A stretch of 64,000 bases of DNA from positions 248,001-312,000 of the forward strand of contig NZ_JAIHON010000009.1 of the NCBI RefSeq assembly GCF_021173675.1, written 5' to 3'. A program made the translations under genes and the position numbers. This DNA is from Streptomyces lincolnensis. Lineage in GTDB: Bacteria > Actinomycetota > Actinomycetes > Streptomycetales > Streptomycetaceae. The notes under the pieces were generated by a model, which saw only the letters and a program-made list of their open reading frames with translations, was not told the DNA's origin and did not search any database. Numbering within the stretch: position 1 is the first letter of the stretch; every line of letters starts with the position of its first letter. Below are positions 26,164 to 34,800 of this stretch, piece after piece.

Positions 26164-27162
26164 ATGACCATCTCCGCGCCCGCGATCGAGGCGCGCCACC
26201 TGATCAAGACCTACGCCGGTGACGTCACCGCCCTGAACGGCATGGACCTCACCGTCGAGCCCGGCACGGTCTTCGGGCTGCTCGGCCCCAACGGCGCCGG
26301 AAAGTCCACCACCGTCAAGATCCTCACCACCCTGGCCCGCCCCGACTCGGGCGAGGCCACCGTGGCCGGTCACGACGTGCTGCGCCACCCGGACCGGGTG
26401 CGGCGCGCGATCGGCGTGGTCGCCCAGAACTCCGGCGCCGACCCGGCCGCCACCGGCCGCGAGAACCTCCGCCTGCAGGGCCGGCTGCACGGCCTGAAGG
26501 GCGCCGCGCTCGGCCGCCGGGTCGACGAGTTGCTGGAGCGCTTCACGCTCACCGAGGCCGCCGAACGCCCGGTCAAGGGGTACTCCGGCGGCATGCGGCG
26601 CCGTCTCGACGTGGCCCTCGGTCTGGTGCACCGGCCGGAGGTGCTCTTCCTCGACGAGCCCACCACCGGCCTCGACCCGCAGGCCCGCAGCGCGATGTGG
26701 GAGGAGATCGGCCGGCTCGCCGGAGAGGAGGGCCTCACCATCCTGCTCACCACGCACTACCTCGAAGAGGCCGACCGGCTCGCCGAGCGCGTCGCCATCG
26801 TCGACCGCGGCCGGGTCGTCGTGGCGGGCACGCCCGACGCCCTGAAGGGCGAACTCCGCGGCGACGCCGTCCACATGGAGCTGCGCCAGGCGGTCGGCGA
26901 CGCCGGGCGCACGCTGCTGACCGGCGCCCTGCGCGCCCTTCCGGGGGTGCACGAGGTCCTGGTCGACGGCACCCGGATCAGCGTCCGCTCCGACGACGGG
27001 GCGGCCTCGGTGCCCGCGTTGCTGGCGGCTTTGGAGCAGGCCGGCGTCGGTGTCGCCACCGCGACCGTCGCCCGCCCCTCCCTGGACGACGTCTACCTCC
27101 GCTACGCCGGCCGCCGTTACTCCGAGGCCGCCGGCCCCGCCCTGGTGGGAGGTGTCCGATGA
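26164..27162 (+). CDS. Drug-type ABC exporter, ATP-binding protein (DrrA-like)
   Basis: 332 aa. Walker A LLGPNGAGKSTT (~residues 38-49), signature VKGYSGGMRRRLDVA, Walker B VLFLDEPTTGLDP and the switch His in LTTHYLEEADRL. The C-terminal ~110 residues form the DUF4162-like extension found in DrrA proteins that handle antibiotics. Ends with an ATGA overlap into the membrane subunit. Probable role: export of a hydrophobic compound; substrate not identifiable. The ATG at 26164 has AGGAGG closely upstream. Confidence 0.93.
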   Translation: MTISAPAIEARHLIKTYAGDVTALNGMDLTVEPGTVFGLLGPNGAGKSTTVKILTTLARPDSGEATVAGHDVLRHPDRVRRAIGVVAQNSGADPAATGRENLRLQGRLHGLKGAALGRRVDELLERFTLTEAAERPVKGYSGGMRRRLDVALGLVHRPEVLFLDEPTTGLDPQARSAMWEEIGRLAGEEGLTILLTTHYLEEADRLAERVAIVDRGRVVVAGTPDALKGELRGDAVHMELRQAVGDAGRTLLTGALRALPGVHEVLVDGTRISVRSDDGAASVPALLAALEQAGVGVATATVARPSLDDVYLRYAGRRYSEAAGPALVGGVR

Positions 27163-27935
27163 GCACCGCCGTCTCCCAGACCTGGTACATGACGCAACGT
27201 CAACTCATGGTCTTCGTACGGCAGCCCGCGTACGCGATCATCACCCTGATCCAGCCGGTGATCTGGCTGTTCCTGTTCGGGAACCTCTTCAAGGGGGTCG
27301 TCGAGCTGGGCGGCTTCGGTACCACCTCGTACCTGGACTACCTGGTCCCGGGCGTGGTCGTGATGAGCGCCCTCAGCGCCAACATGTGGGCGGGGATGAC
27401 CACGCTGGACGAGATCCAGCGCGGCACGATCGACCGCTTCCTGACCACCCCGGTCAGCCGGGCCGCGCTGATGAACGGCAATGTCGTCAACAACGGCCTG
27501 GTCACCGCCCTGCAGTCGGTGATCATCGTGCTGCTCGGACTGCTGGGCGGGGCCGAGTACCCGGGCGGGATCGGAGGCGTCGCCGTCCTGGTCCTGGCCG
27601 CGGTGCTGCTCGGCACGGTGTTCGGCGCGCTGTCCAACGCGCTGGGGATGCTGGTGCGCGAGCGGGAGTCGATCATCGGCATCAACACCTTCCTGCTGCT
27701 GCCGCTGACCTTCCTCTCCAGTGCCTTCATGGCGCCCGCGCAGATGCCGTCCTGGATGCGGCACATCGCCGACTTCAACCCGCTCGACTGGGCGATGGTG
27801 GCGGGGCGTTCGGCGATGGCGGGGGATCCGGACTGGGATGCCGTGCTGGTGCGTGGGGGAGGTTTGCTCGCGCTGGCGGTGGCGGCGGTGTGGCTGTCGA
27901 TCCGTACCTTCCGCTCCTACCAGCGGTCCGTCTGA
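27159..27935 (+). CDS. ABC-2 type exporter membrane subunit (DrrB-like)
   Basis: 258 aa, ATG at 27159 in an ATGA overlap, with GGGAGGTG upstream. Six hydrophobic segments; the ABC-2 signature region LTFLSSAFMAPAQMPSWM (~residues 185-202) and DFNPLDWAMVAGR are typical of DrrB/NodJ-type permeases. It forms the pore with the preceding ATPase. Confidence 0.92.
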   Translation: MSTAVSQTWYMTQRQLMVFVRQPAYAIITLIQPVIWLFLFGNLFKGVVELGGFGTTSYLDYLVPGVVVMSALSANMWAGMTTLDEIQRGTIDRFLTTPVSRAALMNGNVVNNGLVTALQSVIIVLLGLLGGAEYPGGIGGVAVLVLAAVLLGTVFGALSNALGMLVRERESIIGINTFLLLPLTFLSSAFMAPAQMPSWMRHIADFNPLDWAMVAGRSAMAGDPDWDAVLVRGGGLLALAVAAVWLSIRTFRSYQRSV

Positions 27936-27940
27936 GGTCG

Positions 27941-27999
27941 AGGGGTCCCAGGGATCAGCGAGGGGCTCCAGGGATCAGCGAGGGCTCCAGGGGTCAGGA
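27941..27999. repeat. 20-bp tandem repeat, about three units
   Basis: Units at 27941-27960, 27961-27980 and 27981-27999, based on AGGG(G)CTCCAGGGATCAGCG with a few substitutions. The array sits between the ABC permease stop and the convergent siderophore-interacting protein gene and encodes that protein's last residues at its right edge. No function is apparent. Confidence 0.8.
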
Positions 28000-28842
28000 G
28001 GACGACACCGCGCTCTCCTGCTCCGCCTCGATCCGGGCGTTCCACTCCGGCTTGGACGCCTGCCAGCCGTCCTCGTTGTGGCCGAGCCGCCAGTAGCCGG
28101 AGATCGACAGGTCCTCGCGCGCGAGACCGCGCTCCACCCGGAGCAGCTGGCGCAGCTCCTTCACGAAGTGCGCCTCGCCGTGCACGAACGCGTGCACCCG
28201 GCCCTCGGGGAAGTCCAGCGCGCGGACCGCCTCGGTCAGCGCCTCGCCGACGGGCCGGTCGCCGCGGTGCAGCCAGACCACCTCCACGTCGGAGTCGATC
28301 TTCTGCTCCTCCTCGGGACCGGAGACCTCGACGAAGGCGTGGGTCCGGGCGCCGGCCGGCAGTCCCTCCAGGGAACGGGCGATCGCGGGCAGCGCGCTCT
28401 CGTCCCCGACGAGCAGATGCCAGTCGGCATCCGCGTCGGGGGCGTAGGCGCCGCCGGGGCCCATGAAGCGCACGGTCTCCCCGGGCTGGACACGCAGCGC
28501 CCAGGGGCCCGCGAGGCCCTCGTCGCCGTGGATCACGAAGTCCAGGGTCAGCTCGCGGTGTTCGGCGTCCCAGTAGCGCACGGTGTACGTCCGGGTCACC
28601 GGCCACTGCTCGCGCGGCAGTTCCTCGCGGATTCGCTCCAGGTCGAAGGGCTCCGGGTAGGTCACGCCCTCCGCGGGCGGGAAGAGCAGCTTCACATAGT
28701 GATCGGTGCAGGTGTCCGCGGCGAATCCGGCCAGGCTGTCACCGCCGAGGACCACGCGCTGCATGTGGGGAGTCAGCCGTTCGGTGCGGATGACCTGCGC
28801 GGTGTGGGGCTTCCGTGGCCTGCGTGCCGGTCGTTCTGCCAT
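27994..28842 (-). CDS. Siderophore-interacting protein (FAD-dependent ferric-siderophore reductase)
   Basis: 282 aa. The FAD-binding barrel carries the RTYTVR motif (about residue 82), followed by DFVIHGDEGLAGPWA and the NAD(P)-binding-like SIP domain (LLVGDESALPAIARSLEGLP). The C-terminal ISGYWRLGHNEDGW is the SIP signature (YWRxGxxE). It releases iron from imported siderophores by reducing it. The ATG at 28842 follows AGGGAGG. An iron box lies 24-40 bp upstream, so it should be repressed by DmdR1/DtxR when iron is sufficient. Confidence 0.95.
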   Translation of the reverse strand: MAERPARRPRKPHTAQVIRTERLTPHMQRVVLGGDSLAGFAADTCTDHYVKLLFPPAEGVTYPEPFDLERIREELPREQWPVTRTYTVRYWDAEHRELTLDFVIHGDEGLAGPWALRVQPGETVRFMGPGGAYAPDADADWHLLVGDESALPAIARSLEGLPAGARTHAFVEVSGPEEEQKIDSDVEVVWLHRGDRPVGEALTEAVRALDFPEGRVHAFVHGEAHFVKELRQLLRVERGLAREDLSISGYWRLGHNEDGWQASKPEWNARIEAEQESAVSSS

Positions 28843-28863
28843 GACGGCCTCCCTGATCCCTAT

Positions 28864-28882
28864 GGTTAGGCTTGCCTAAGTT
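28864..28882 (-). promoter_or_regulatory. Iron box (DmdR/DtxR-type operator)
   Basis: The dyad TTAGGCTTGCCTAA (28866-28879) has perfect 6-bp arms TTAGGC/GCCTAA around TT and matches the DtxR/DmdR1 consensus half-sites. It lies just upstream of the siderophore-interacting protein gene. Confidence 0.88.
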
Positions 28883-28989
28883 AACATCTCCCCCCGGTGA
28901 ATGTCCCCTGTATGAGAAGTCTTGGACCTCTTGTGGCGAAGTCTGTACTCACTCTCCGGCTGTCCCGCTCATCAGAACGAGACCTTTGC

Positions 28990-29910
28990 TCACGCCACCA
29001 GAGTCGCCAGCAGTCGCTGCAGTGATCCGCCCAGCCCCCAGTGGGAGGCCAGCGCGTCCAGCGCGGCCGAATCGCGCGGGGTGCGCGGCAGCAACGTCTC
29101 CACGTCCGGCAGCGGGACGTCGTCGGCGACCTTGACGACCTTCGGCGCCACCTCCACGTACGGCCGGGACTCGTCCAGGCGCTTGCGCTGCGACGGTGTG
29201 AGCTTCGCCTTCGGGTCGTCGACCGCCGCCATGATGCCGGCCAGGTCCCCGAACTCGGCGAGCAGCTTGGCGGCCGTCTTCTCGCCGATGCCGGGCACAC
29301 CCGGCAGGCCGTCGCTCGGGTCGCCGCGCAGCAGCGCGAGATCCGCGTACCCGCGCCCGTCCACCCCATACTTCTCGCGCAGCCACGCCTCGTCCGTCAG
29401 CTGGAGCGTGCCGACGCCCTTGAGGGGGTACAGCACGCGCACCCCGCGCGCGTCGTCCACCAGCTGATACAGGTCGCGGTCGCCGGTGACGATGTCGACC
29501 GGGCCCTTCGCCCGCGCGGTGAACGTGCCGATCACGTCGTCCGCCTCGTACCCCGCGACGCCCACGCGCGCGATGCCGAGCGCGTCGAGGACGGCCTCGA
29601 TCACCGGCACCTGCGGGGAGAGGGTGTCCGGTACCTGCTCCTCGTCCGGGCCCGTCTCGTGCTCCTCGGCGACCCGGTGCGCCTTGTAGGAGGGGATCAG
29701 ATCGACCCGCCACTGGGGGCGCCAGTCGGCGTCCATGCAGGCCACCAGATGGGTGGGCCGGTGGTCCTTGACCAGGCGGTCGATGAACTCCAGCAGGCCG
29801 CGCACGGCGTTCACCGGCGTGCCGTCCGGGGCCTTCACGGACTCCGGGACGCCGAAGTAGGCGCGGAAGTAGAGGGAGGCGGTGTCGAGGAGCATCAGTC
29901 GTCCGGTCAC
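28990..29910 (-). CDS. 5'-3' exonuclease (FEN/PIN-domain nuclease)
   Basis: 306 aa from the GTG at 29910; an ATG at 29895 is the alternative and the frame extends upstream without support. Acidic active-site motifs are intact: LLDTASLYFRAYFG (Asp), GYEADDVIGT, VTGDRDLYQLV and RGDPSDGLPG, followed by a helix-hairpin-helix GVPGIGEKTAAKLL. This is a stand-alone homologue of the polymerase I 5'-nuclease domain and likely acts on flap or RNA-DNA substrates. It is divergent from proV. Confidence 0.92.
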   Translation of the reverse strand: MTGRLMLLDTASLYFRAYFGVPESVKAPDGTPVNAVRGLLEFIDRLVKDHRPTHLVACMDADWRPQWRVDLIPSYKAHRVAEEHETGPDEEQVPDTLSPQVPVIEAVLDALGIARVGVAGYEADDVIGTFTARAKGPVDIVTGDRDLYQLVDDARGVRVLYPLKGVGTLQLTDEAWLREKYGVDGRGYADLALLRGDPSDGLPGVPGIGEKTAAKLLAEFGDLAGIMAAVDDPKAKLTPSQRKRLDESRPYVEVAPKVVKVADDVPLPDVETLLPRTPRDSAALDALASHWGLGGSLQRLLATLVA

Positions 29911-30123
29911 GCTCGCATCATGCCGTACGCCACCGACAAAGGCCGCCGATGGTAACCCCGTTGGCAGACGCCGGAACAGACGTACGCGCACTGTGAACTG
30001 GGCCACGCGTGTGTTTGAGCCACAGGGGTTCGGGCAGGCGCCGCCCCGGAGCGATGCCGGTTGCGTATTCAACTGTCCGTGGCGGCTCGTCTCCCTTTCC
30101 GCCGCCGAGACGAGAGGTACGCG

Positions 30124-31212
30124 TTGTCATCCAGACTTGAGGCCGAAGGGCTCTACAAGGTGTTCGGCAGACGACCGGAGGAGGCCGTCGAACGGCTGCG
30201 CTCCGGCGCCGACCGGGAGGAACTGCGCGCCGACGGCACCACCGCCGCCGTGATCGACGCCTCCTTCACCGTGGAACCGGGTCACATCTTCGTCGTCATG
30301 GGCCTGTCCGGCTCCGGCAAGTCCACGCTGCTGCGCATGCTCAACGGCCTCCTGGAACCGACCGCCGGGCACGTCCGCTTCGACGGCCAGGACCTGACCG
30401 CGCTGAGCGACCGCGAGCTGCGCGAGGTCCGCGCCCGGAAGATCAGCATGGTCTTCCAGCACTTCGCGCTCTTCCCGCACCGCAGCGTCCTGGAGAACGC
30501 CGCCTACGGCCTCGCCGTCCAGGGAGTGTCCCGCCCCGAGCGCGAGAAGCGCGCCGCCGAGGCGCTCGCCCTGTGCGGTCTCGCCGGGTGGGAGAAGTCC
30601 TGGCCGGACGAGCTGTCCGGCGGTATGCAGCAGCGCGTCGGGCTGGCCCGTGCCCTGGCCACCGACGCCGACCTGCTGCTCATGGACGAGTCGTTCAGCG
30701 CGCTCGACCCGCTGATCCGCCGTGACATGCAGGACCAGCTCCTGGATCTCCAGAAGACCCTGAGGAAGACCATCGTCTTCATCACCCACGACCTCAACGA
30801 GGCCATGCGCCTGGGCGACCGGATCGCCGTCATGCGCGACGGACGCATCGTCCAGAACGGCACCGCCGAGGACATCCTGGTCCGGCCCGCCGACGACTAC
30901 GTGGCCTCCTTCATCCAGGACGTCGACCGCTCCCGCGTCCTGACCGCCTCCGCCGTCATGGACACCGACCTCCGCGGCGACGAGGCCGACTGCGGGTGCG
31001 AGACCGCGACGCCCGACACGCCGTTCGTCGAGCTCTGCGCGATCAGCGCCCGCCTGACGCACCCCGTGGCGGTGCTCGACGCGGGGCGCCGGCTCGTCGG
31101 GGTGGTCCCCAGGCAGCGCCTGGTCGGTCTTCTCGGCGACGAGCCGGCCGACCCCGCGGCCTGCGACTCCCCGCGCGACAAGGGCGGCGACAAGGCGGTG
31201 GCCCGTGCCTAG
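30124..31212 (+). CDS. proV: Glycine betaine/proline ABC transporter ATP-binding protein (ProV-like)
   Basis: 362 aa from a TTG at 30124 with AGAGG five bases upstream; this start gives the usual SSRLEAEGLYKVFGRR N-terminus. Walker A GLSGSGKSTLLR (~residue 62), signature LSGGMQQRVGLARAL, Walker B LLLMDESFSALDP. The C-terminus after ~residue 265 keeps a single CBS-like segment (ISARLTHPVAVLDAGRRLVG), which in OpuA senses ionic strength. It overlaps the permease gene by 8 bp. Role: osmoprotectant uptake. Confidence 0.93.
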   Translation: MSSRLEAEGLYKVFGRRPEEAVERLRSGADREELRADGTTAAVIDASFTVEPGHIFVVMGLSGSGKSTLLRMLNGLLEPTAGHVRFDGQDLTALSDRELREVRARKISMVFQHFALFPHRSVLENAAYGLAVQGVSRPEREKRAAEALALCGLAGWEKSWPDELSGGMQQRVGLARALATDADLLLMDESFSALDPLIRRDMQDQLLDLQKTLRKTIVFITHDLNEAMRLGDRIAVMRDGRIVQNGTAEDILVRPADDYVASFIQDVDRSRVLTASAVMDTDLRGDEADCGCETATPDTPFVELCAISARLTHPVAVLDAGRRLVGVVPRQRLVGLLGDEPADPAACDSPRDKGGDKAVARA

Positions 31213-33817
31213 GATTCCGCTCGGCGACTGGGTCAACGACACCGTCGACTGGTTGCTCACCCATCTGACCTGGCTCTTCGACTTCCTCAAGAGTGTCTTC
31301 ACGGGCACCTTCGACGGCATCGACGCCGTCCTCCAGGCGCCCGAACCCCTGCTGCTCGCCGGGATCTTCGCCGTGATCGCCTTCTGGCTGCGCGGCACGG
31401 CGGCCGGGCTGCTCACCTTCGTGGGATTCGCGTTCATCGACTCCCTCGAACTGTGGGAGGACGCGATGACGACCCTGTCGCTCGTCCTCGTCGCCACCAT
31501 CATCGCGCTGGTGATCTCCGTGCCGGTGGGCATCTGGGCGGCACGCTCGAACCGGGTCAGCGGCCTCGTCCGCCCGGTGCTGGACTTCATGCAGACGCTG
31601 CCCGCGATGGTCTACCTCATCCCGGCGATCCTGTTCTTCGGCAGCGGCGCCTCCGCGGGCATCGTCGCCACCCTGATCTTCGCGCTCCCGCCGGGCGTGC
31701 GCATGACCGAGCTGGGCATCCGCCAGGTCGACAAGGAACTGGTCGAGGCGGCCGAGGCGTTCGGCACCACCCCGCGCGACACCCTGCTGCGCGTCCAGCT
31801 GCCGCTCGCGCTGCCCACCGTCATGGCCGGCGTCAACCAGGTCATCATGCTGGGCCTGTCCATGGCGGCGATCGCCGGCATGGTCGGCACCGGCGGCCTC
31901 GGCGGCCGCGTCAACGAGGCCATCGGCCAGCTCGACGTGGGCCTCGGCTCCGAGGCCGGTGTCGCCATCGTGATCCTCGCGATCTACCTGGACCGCATGA
32001 CCAGCTCCCTGGGCACCCAGGTCTCCCCGCTGGGCCGCCGCGCCGCCGCCAAGGCCCGCGCCGCCACCGGGCTGAGGATCTGGTCGTACCGCCCCCGCCC
32101 GCAGATCGCCATGATCGGTGTGGTGGTCCTCGCCCTCGTGGCGGGCGGCATGGGCGTCTTCGGCGGCAACGGCGGCACCACCGCCCCCGTGGCCTCCGGC
32201 AACGACGTCGGCCAGGGCAAGAAGGTCACCATCGGCTACATCCCGTGGGACGAGGGCGTCGCCTCCACCTTCCTCTGGAAGGAGCTCCTGGAGGAGCGCG
32301 GCTACCAGGTCGACGCCAAGCAGTTCGAGGCCGGCCCGCTCTACACCTCCCTGGCCTCGGGCAGCGTCGACTTCCAGACCGACGCCTGGCTGCCGACCAC
32401 CCACGAGCAGTACTGGAAGCAGTACGGGAGCAAGCTCGACGACCTCGGCTCCTGGTACGGCCCCACCTCCCTGGAGCTGAGCGTCCCCTCGTACATGAAG
32501 GGCGTCGACTCCCTGGCGGACCTCAAGGGCAAGGCGGCCACGTTCGGCGGGAAGATCACCGGCATCGAGCCGAGCGCCGGAATGATGTCCCTGCTCAAGA
32601 GCAAGGTCCTCAAGCAGTACGGCCTCGACAAGGAGTACAAGGTCGTCGACAGCTCCACGCCGGCGATGCTGGCCGAGCTCAAGCGCGCCTACGCCAAGAA
32701 GGCCCCGATCGTCGTCACGCTCTGGTCGCCGCACTGGGCGTACAGCGACTACGACCTGAAGAAGCTCAAGGACCCCAAGGGCGCCTGGGGCAAGGGCGAC
32801 GGCGTGCACACCGTGGCCCGCAAGGGCTTCGCGGCCGAGAACCCGGTCGTCGCCCAGTGGCTGAAGGACTTCAAGCTGGACGAGAAGCAGCTCACCGGCC
32901 TGGAGTCCGCGATCAACAAGGCGGGCAAGGGCAAGCAGCAGGAAGCCGTGCGCACCTGGCTGAAGGCCGACCCCGGCCTGATCGACAAGCTGGCCCCGGT
33001 CCAGGACACCACCGTCCCCGCCGAGGCGAAGCGGCCCGTCGACGTGGCCTGGTTCCCCTGGGACGAGGACATCGCCGTCACCTATCTCTGGAAGAACGTC
33101 CTGGAGAGGCGCGGCTACAAGCTGAACCTCAAGCAGATGGACGTGGGCCCGGTCTACACCGGTCTCGCCTCCGGCGACCTCGATCTCAACTTCGACGCCT
33201 GGCTGCCGTACGCGCAGGCCAACTACTGGGACAAGAACAAGGACAGACTCACCGACCTCGGCACCTGGTACGAACCGACCTCCCTGGAGGTCGCCGTGCC
33301 CTCCTACGTCAAGGGCGTGAAGTCCTACGAGGACCTCAAGGGCAAGGCCGACCTCTTCGACGGGAAGATCATCGGCATCGAACCGGGCACCGGCGAGATG
33401 AACCTCCTCAAGACGAAGGTCCTGCCCGGCTACGGCCTCGACAAGGAGTACGACGTCGTCGACGGCTCCACGCCGGCGATGCTGGCCGAGCTCAAGCGCG
33501 CCTACGCCAAGAAGCAGCCGGTCGCGGTCGTGCTGTGGTCCCCGCACTGGGCGTACAGCCAGTACGACCTGACCAAGCTGAAGGACGACAAGAAGCTCTT
33601 CGGCGAGGGCAACACGATCCGGACCATCGCCAACGAGAAGTTCCCCGCGCAGTATCCGCAGCTCACCAAGTGGATCAAGGGGTTCCGGATGAGCGAGGAG
33701 GAGCTCGGCAGCCTGGAGGCCGAGATCAACAAGCGCGGCCAGGGCAAGGAGGAGCAGGCGGTCGCCGCCTGGCTCACGGAGCACCCGGGCATGGTCGACC
33801 GCATGACACCGCGGTAG
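31205..33817 (+). CDS. Betaine ABC permease fused to two tandem substrate-binding domains (ProW-ProX-ProX)
   Basis: 870 aa, GTG at 31205. Residues ~45-270 are the BPD inner-membrane permease with the EAA loop VEAAEAFGTTPRDTLLRVQLP. A further TM helix (~302-320) leads into two OpuAC-type binding domains: one at ~338-590 (IGYIPWDEGVASTFLWKELL) and one at ~615-868 (VAWFPWDEDIAVTYLWKNVL). The two copies share long stretches, such as STPAMLAELKRAYAKK and LWSPHWAYS. Both keep the tryptophan-rich aromatic residues of betaine cages. Permease-receptor fusions are known (OpuABC); the tandem duplication gives four receptors per dimeric transporter. Confidence 0.93.
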   Translation: MPRIPLGDWVNDTVDWLLTHLTWLFDFLKSVFTGTFDGIDAVLQAPEPLLLAGIFAVIAFWLRGTAAGLLTFVGFAFIDSLELWEDAMTTLSLVLVATIIALVISVPVGIWAARSNRVSGLVRPVLDFMQTLPAMVYLIPAILFFGSGASAGIVATLIFALPPGVRMTELGIRQVDKELVEAAEAFGTTPRDTLLRVQLPLALPTVMAGVNQVIMLGLSMAAIAGMVGTGGLGGRVNEAIGQLDVGLGSEAGVAIVILAIYLDRMTSSLGTQVSPLGRRAAAKARAATGLRIWSYRPRPQIAMIGVVVLALVAGGMGVFGGNGGTTAPVASGNDVGQGKKVTIGYIPWDEGVASTFLWKELLEERGYQVDAKQFEAGPLYTSLASGSVDFQTDAWLPTTHEQYWKQYGSKLDDLGSWYGPTSLELSVPSYMKGVDSLADLKGKAATFGGKITGIEPSAGMMSLLKSKVLKQYGLDKEYKVVDSSTPAMLAELKRAYAKKAPIVVTLWSPHWAYSDYDLKKLKDPKGAWGKGDGVHTVARKGFAAENPVVAQWLKDFKLDEKQLTGLESAINKAGKGKQQEAVRTWLKADPGLIDKLAPVQDTTVPAEAKRPVDVAWFPWDEDIAVTYLWKNVLERRGYKLNLKQMDVGPVYTGLASGDLDLNFDAWLPYAQANYWDKNKDRLTDLGTWYEPTSLEVAVPSYVKGVKSYEDLKGKADLFDGKIIGIEPGTGEMNLLKTKVLPGYGLDKEYDVVDGSTPAMLAELKRAYAKKQPVAVVLWSPHWAYSQYDLTKLKDDKKLFGEGNTIRTIANEKFPAQYPQLTKWIKGFRMSEEELGSLEAEINKRGQGKEEQAVAAWLTEHPGMVDRMTPR

Positions 33818-33834
33818 CGGCCGTAGCACCGCCT

Positions 33835-33893
33835 CCCGAGGGGCGGGTCTCCCCACGCGTCCTGACAGCGTGTGGTGCGGCCCGCCCCTCGGG
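33835..33893 (+). terminator. Long bipartite hairpin after the betaine operon
   Basis: Outer stem CCCGAGGGGCGGG (33835-33847) pairs perfectly with CCCGCCCCTCGGG (33881-33893). An inner stem CCACGCG/GCGTGTGG extends it. It begins 17 bp after the stop codon. Confidence 0.85.
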
Positions 33894-34230
33894 TCATGTC
33901 GGAGCACGCCCCGCGCCCACGGGACGTTTCCGGCCAACCACGGAGGGCTATCTCCTCGCCCGAACTTCGGCGCCGACGGGACGACTTCGGCGGCTGTGGG
34001 CCCGGGAGCCCGCCGTGGGACGGCGGCAGGGGCTCTCACCGGGGCGTACGGGGACCGAAACACTGGCGAGAACCGGGAGGTCGGATCGCACGCCGTGTGA
34101 CAGGGATGTGGCGGGCACATGAAACGGTTTGCCGAACCTGCGTAGGGTGCAGACAACTCATCAGGAGCGGTGCGTGCGCACTGCGACGCGACAGACGGCG
34201 GACCGACGAGCCGAGGAGGGAGCCGGAGCG
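33894..34230 (+). other. Intergenic region before the XRE/cupin regulator
   Basis: About 335 bp with no supported gene. Short open frames overlap in several phases without ribosome binding sites. TAGGGT at 34143-34148 could be a -10 for the following gene, but a matching -35 is not evident. Confidence 0.4.
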
Positions 34231-34800
34231 ATGGGCGACCACAAAGAACAGCCCCTGCGGGTGGGTGCCGCCGTGCGCCGTCGGCGTCGGGCGCTGGAGC
34301 TCACCCTCGCCGTCGTGGCCGAACGCAGCGGTCTGTCGGTGCCCTTCCTGAGCCAGATCGAGAACGACCGGGCCCGGCCCAGCACCGGCTCCCTGGAGAA
34401 GGTCGCCGACGCCCTGCGCACCACCGCCGTCGAACTCCTCGCGGCCGCCGACCCGGCGTGCAGCGTCGATGTCGTGCGCGCGGAGGCGCCGGATCCGGCG
34501 TACGAACCCCAGGTGCGTTCCCTGGTCCGCGGTCACCACCAGATGCATGCCTCGGAGTTCACCGGGGACCATGACGCGGGCCGTGAGTTCCAGTACCGCA
34601 ACGACCAGTTGATGTACGTCGCCGACGGCGCCGTGGAGATCGAGGCCGAGGGCCGGGCCTACCGGCTGGGGCGCGGCGACACCCTGTACCTCACCGGCGG
34701 TGTGCGGCACCGCTGGCGGGCGACCGTGTCGGACACCCGGGTGGTCGTCGTCGCCGTGGCCGAGCACATCGAGGCGGTCCAGGACCGGCCACGCCGGTGA
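34231..34800 (+). CDS. XRE-family regulator with C-terminal cupin domain
   Basis: 189 aa from the ATG at 34231, preceded by GGAG nine bases upstream; the frame is open from 34129. HTH_3 domain at residues ~10-66 (GAAVRRRRRALELTLAVVAE, then SGLSVPFLSQIENDRARPST). The cupin_2 barrel occupies ~115-180 (DQLMYVADGAVEIEAEG, RGDTLYLTGGVRHRWRA). Such regulators bind small ligands in the cupin. It overlaps the next gene by GTGA, so the two form an operon. Confidence 0.9.
   Translation: MGDHKEQPLRVGAAVRRRRRALELTLAVVAERSGLSVPFLSQIENDRARPSTGSLEKVADALRTTAVELLAAADPACSVDVVRAEAPDPAYEPQVRSLVRGHHQMHASEFTGDHDAGREFQYRNDQLMYVADGAVEIEAEGRAYRLGRGDTLYLTGGVRHRWRATVSDTRVVVVAVAEHIEAVQDRPRR

Noticed and set aside
31043..34156. 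1037-codon minus-strand open frame opposite the betaine permease
   Set aside because: Antisense shadow of the real fusion gene, with repetitive composition and no ribosome binding site.
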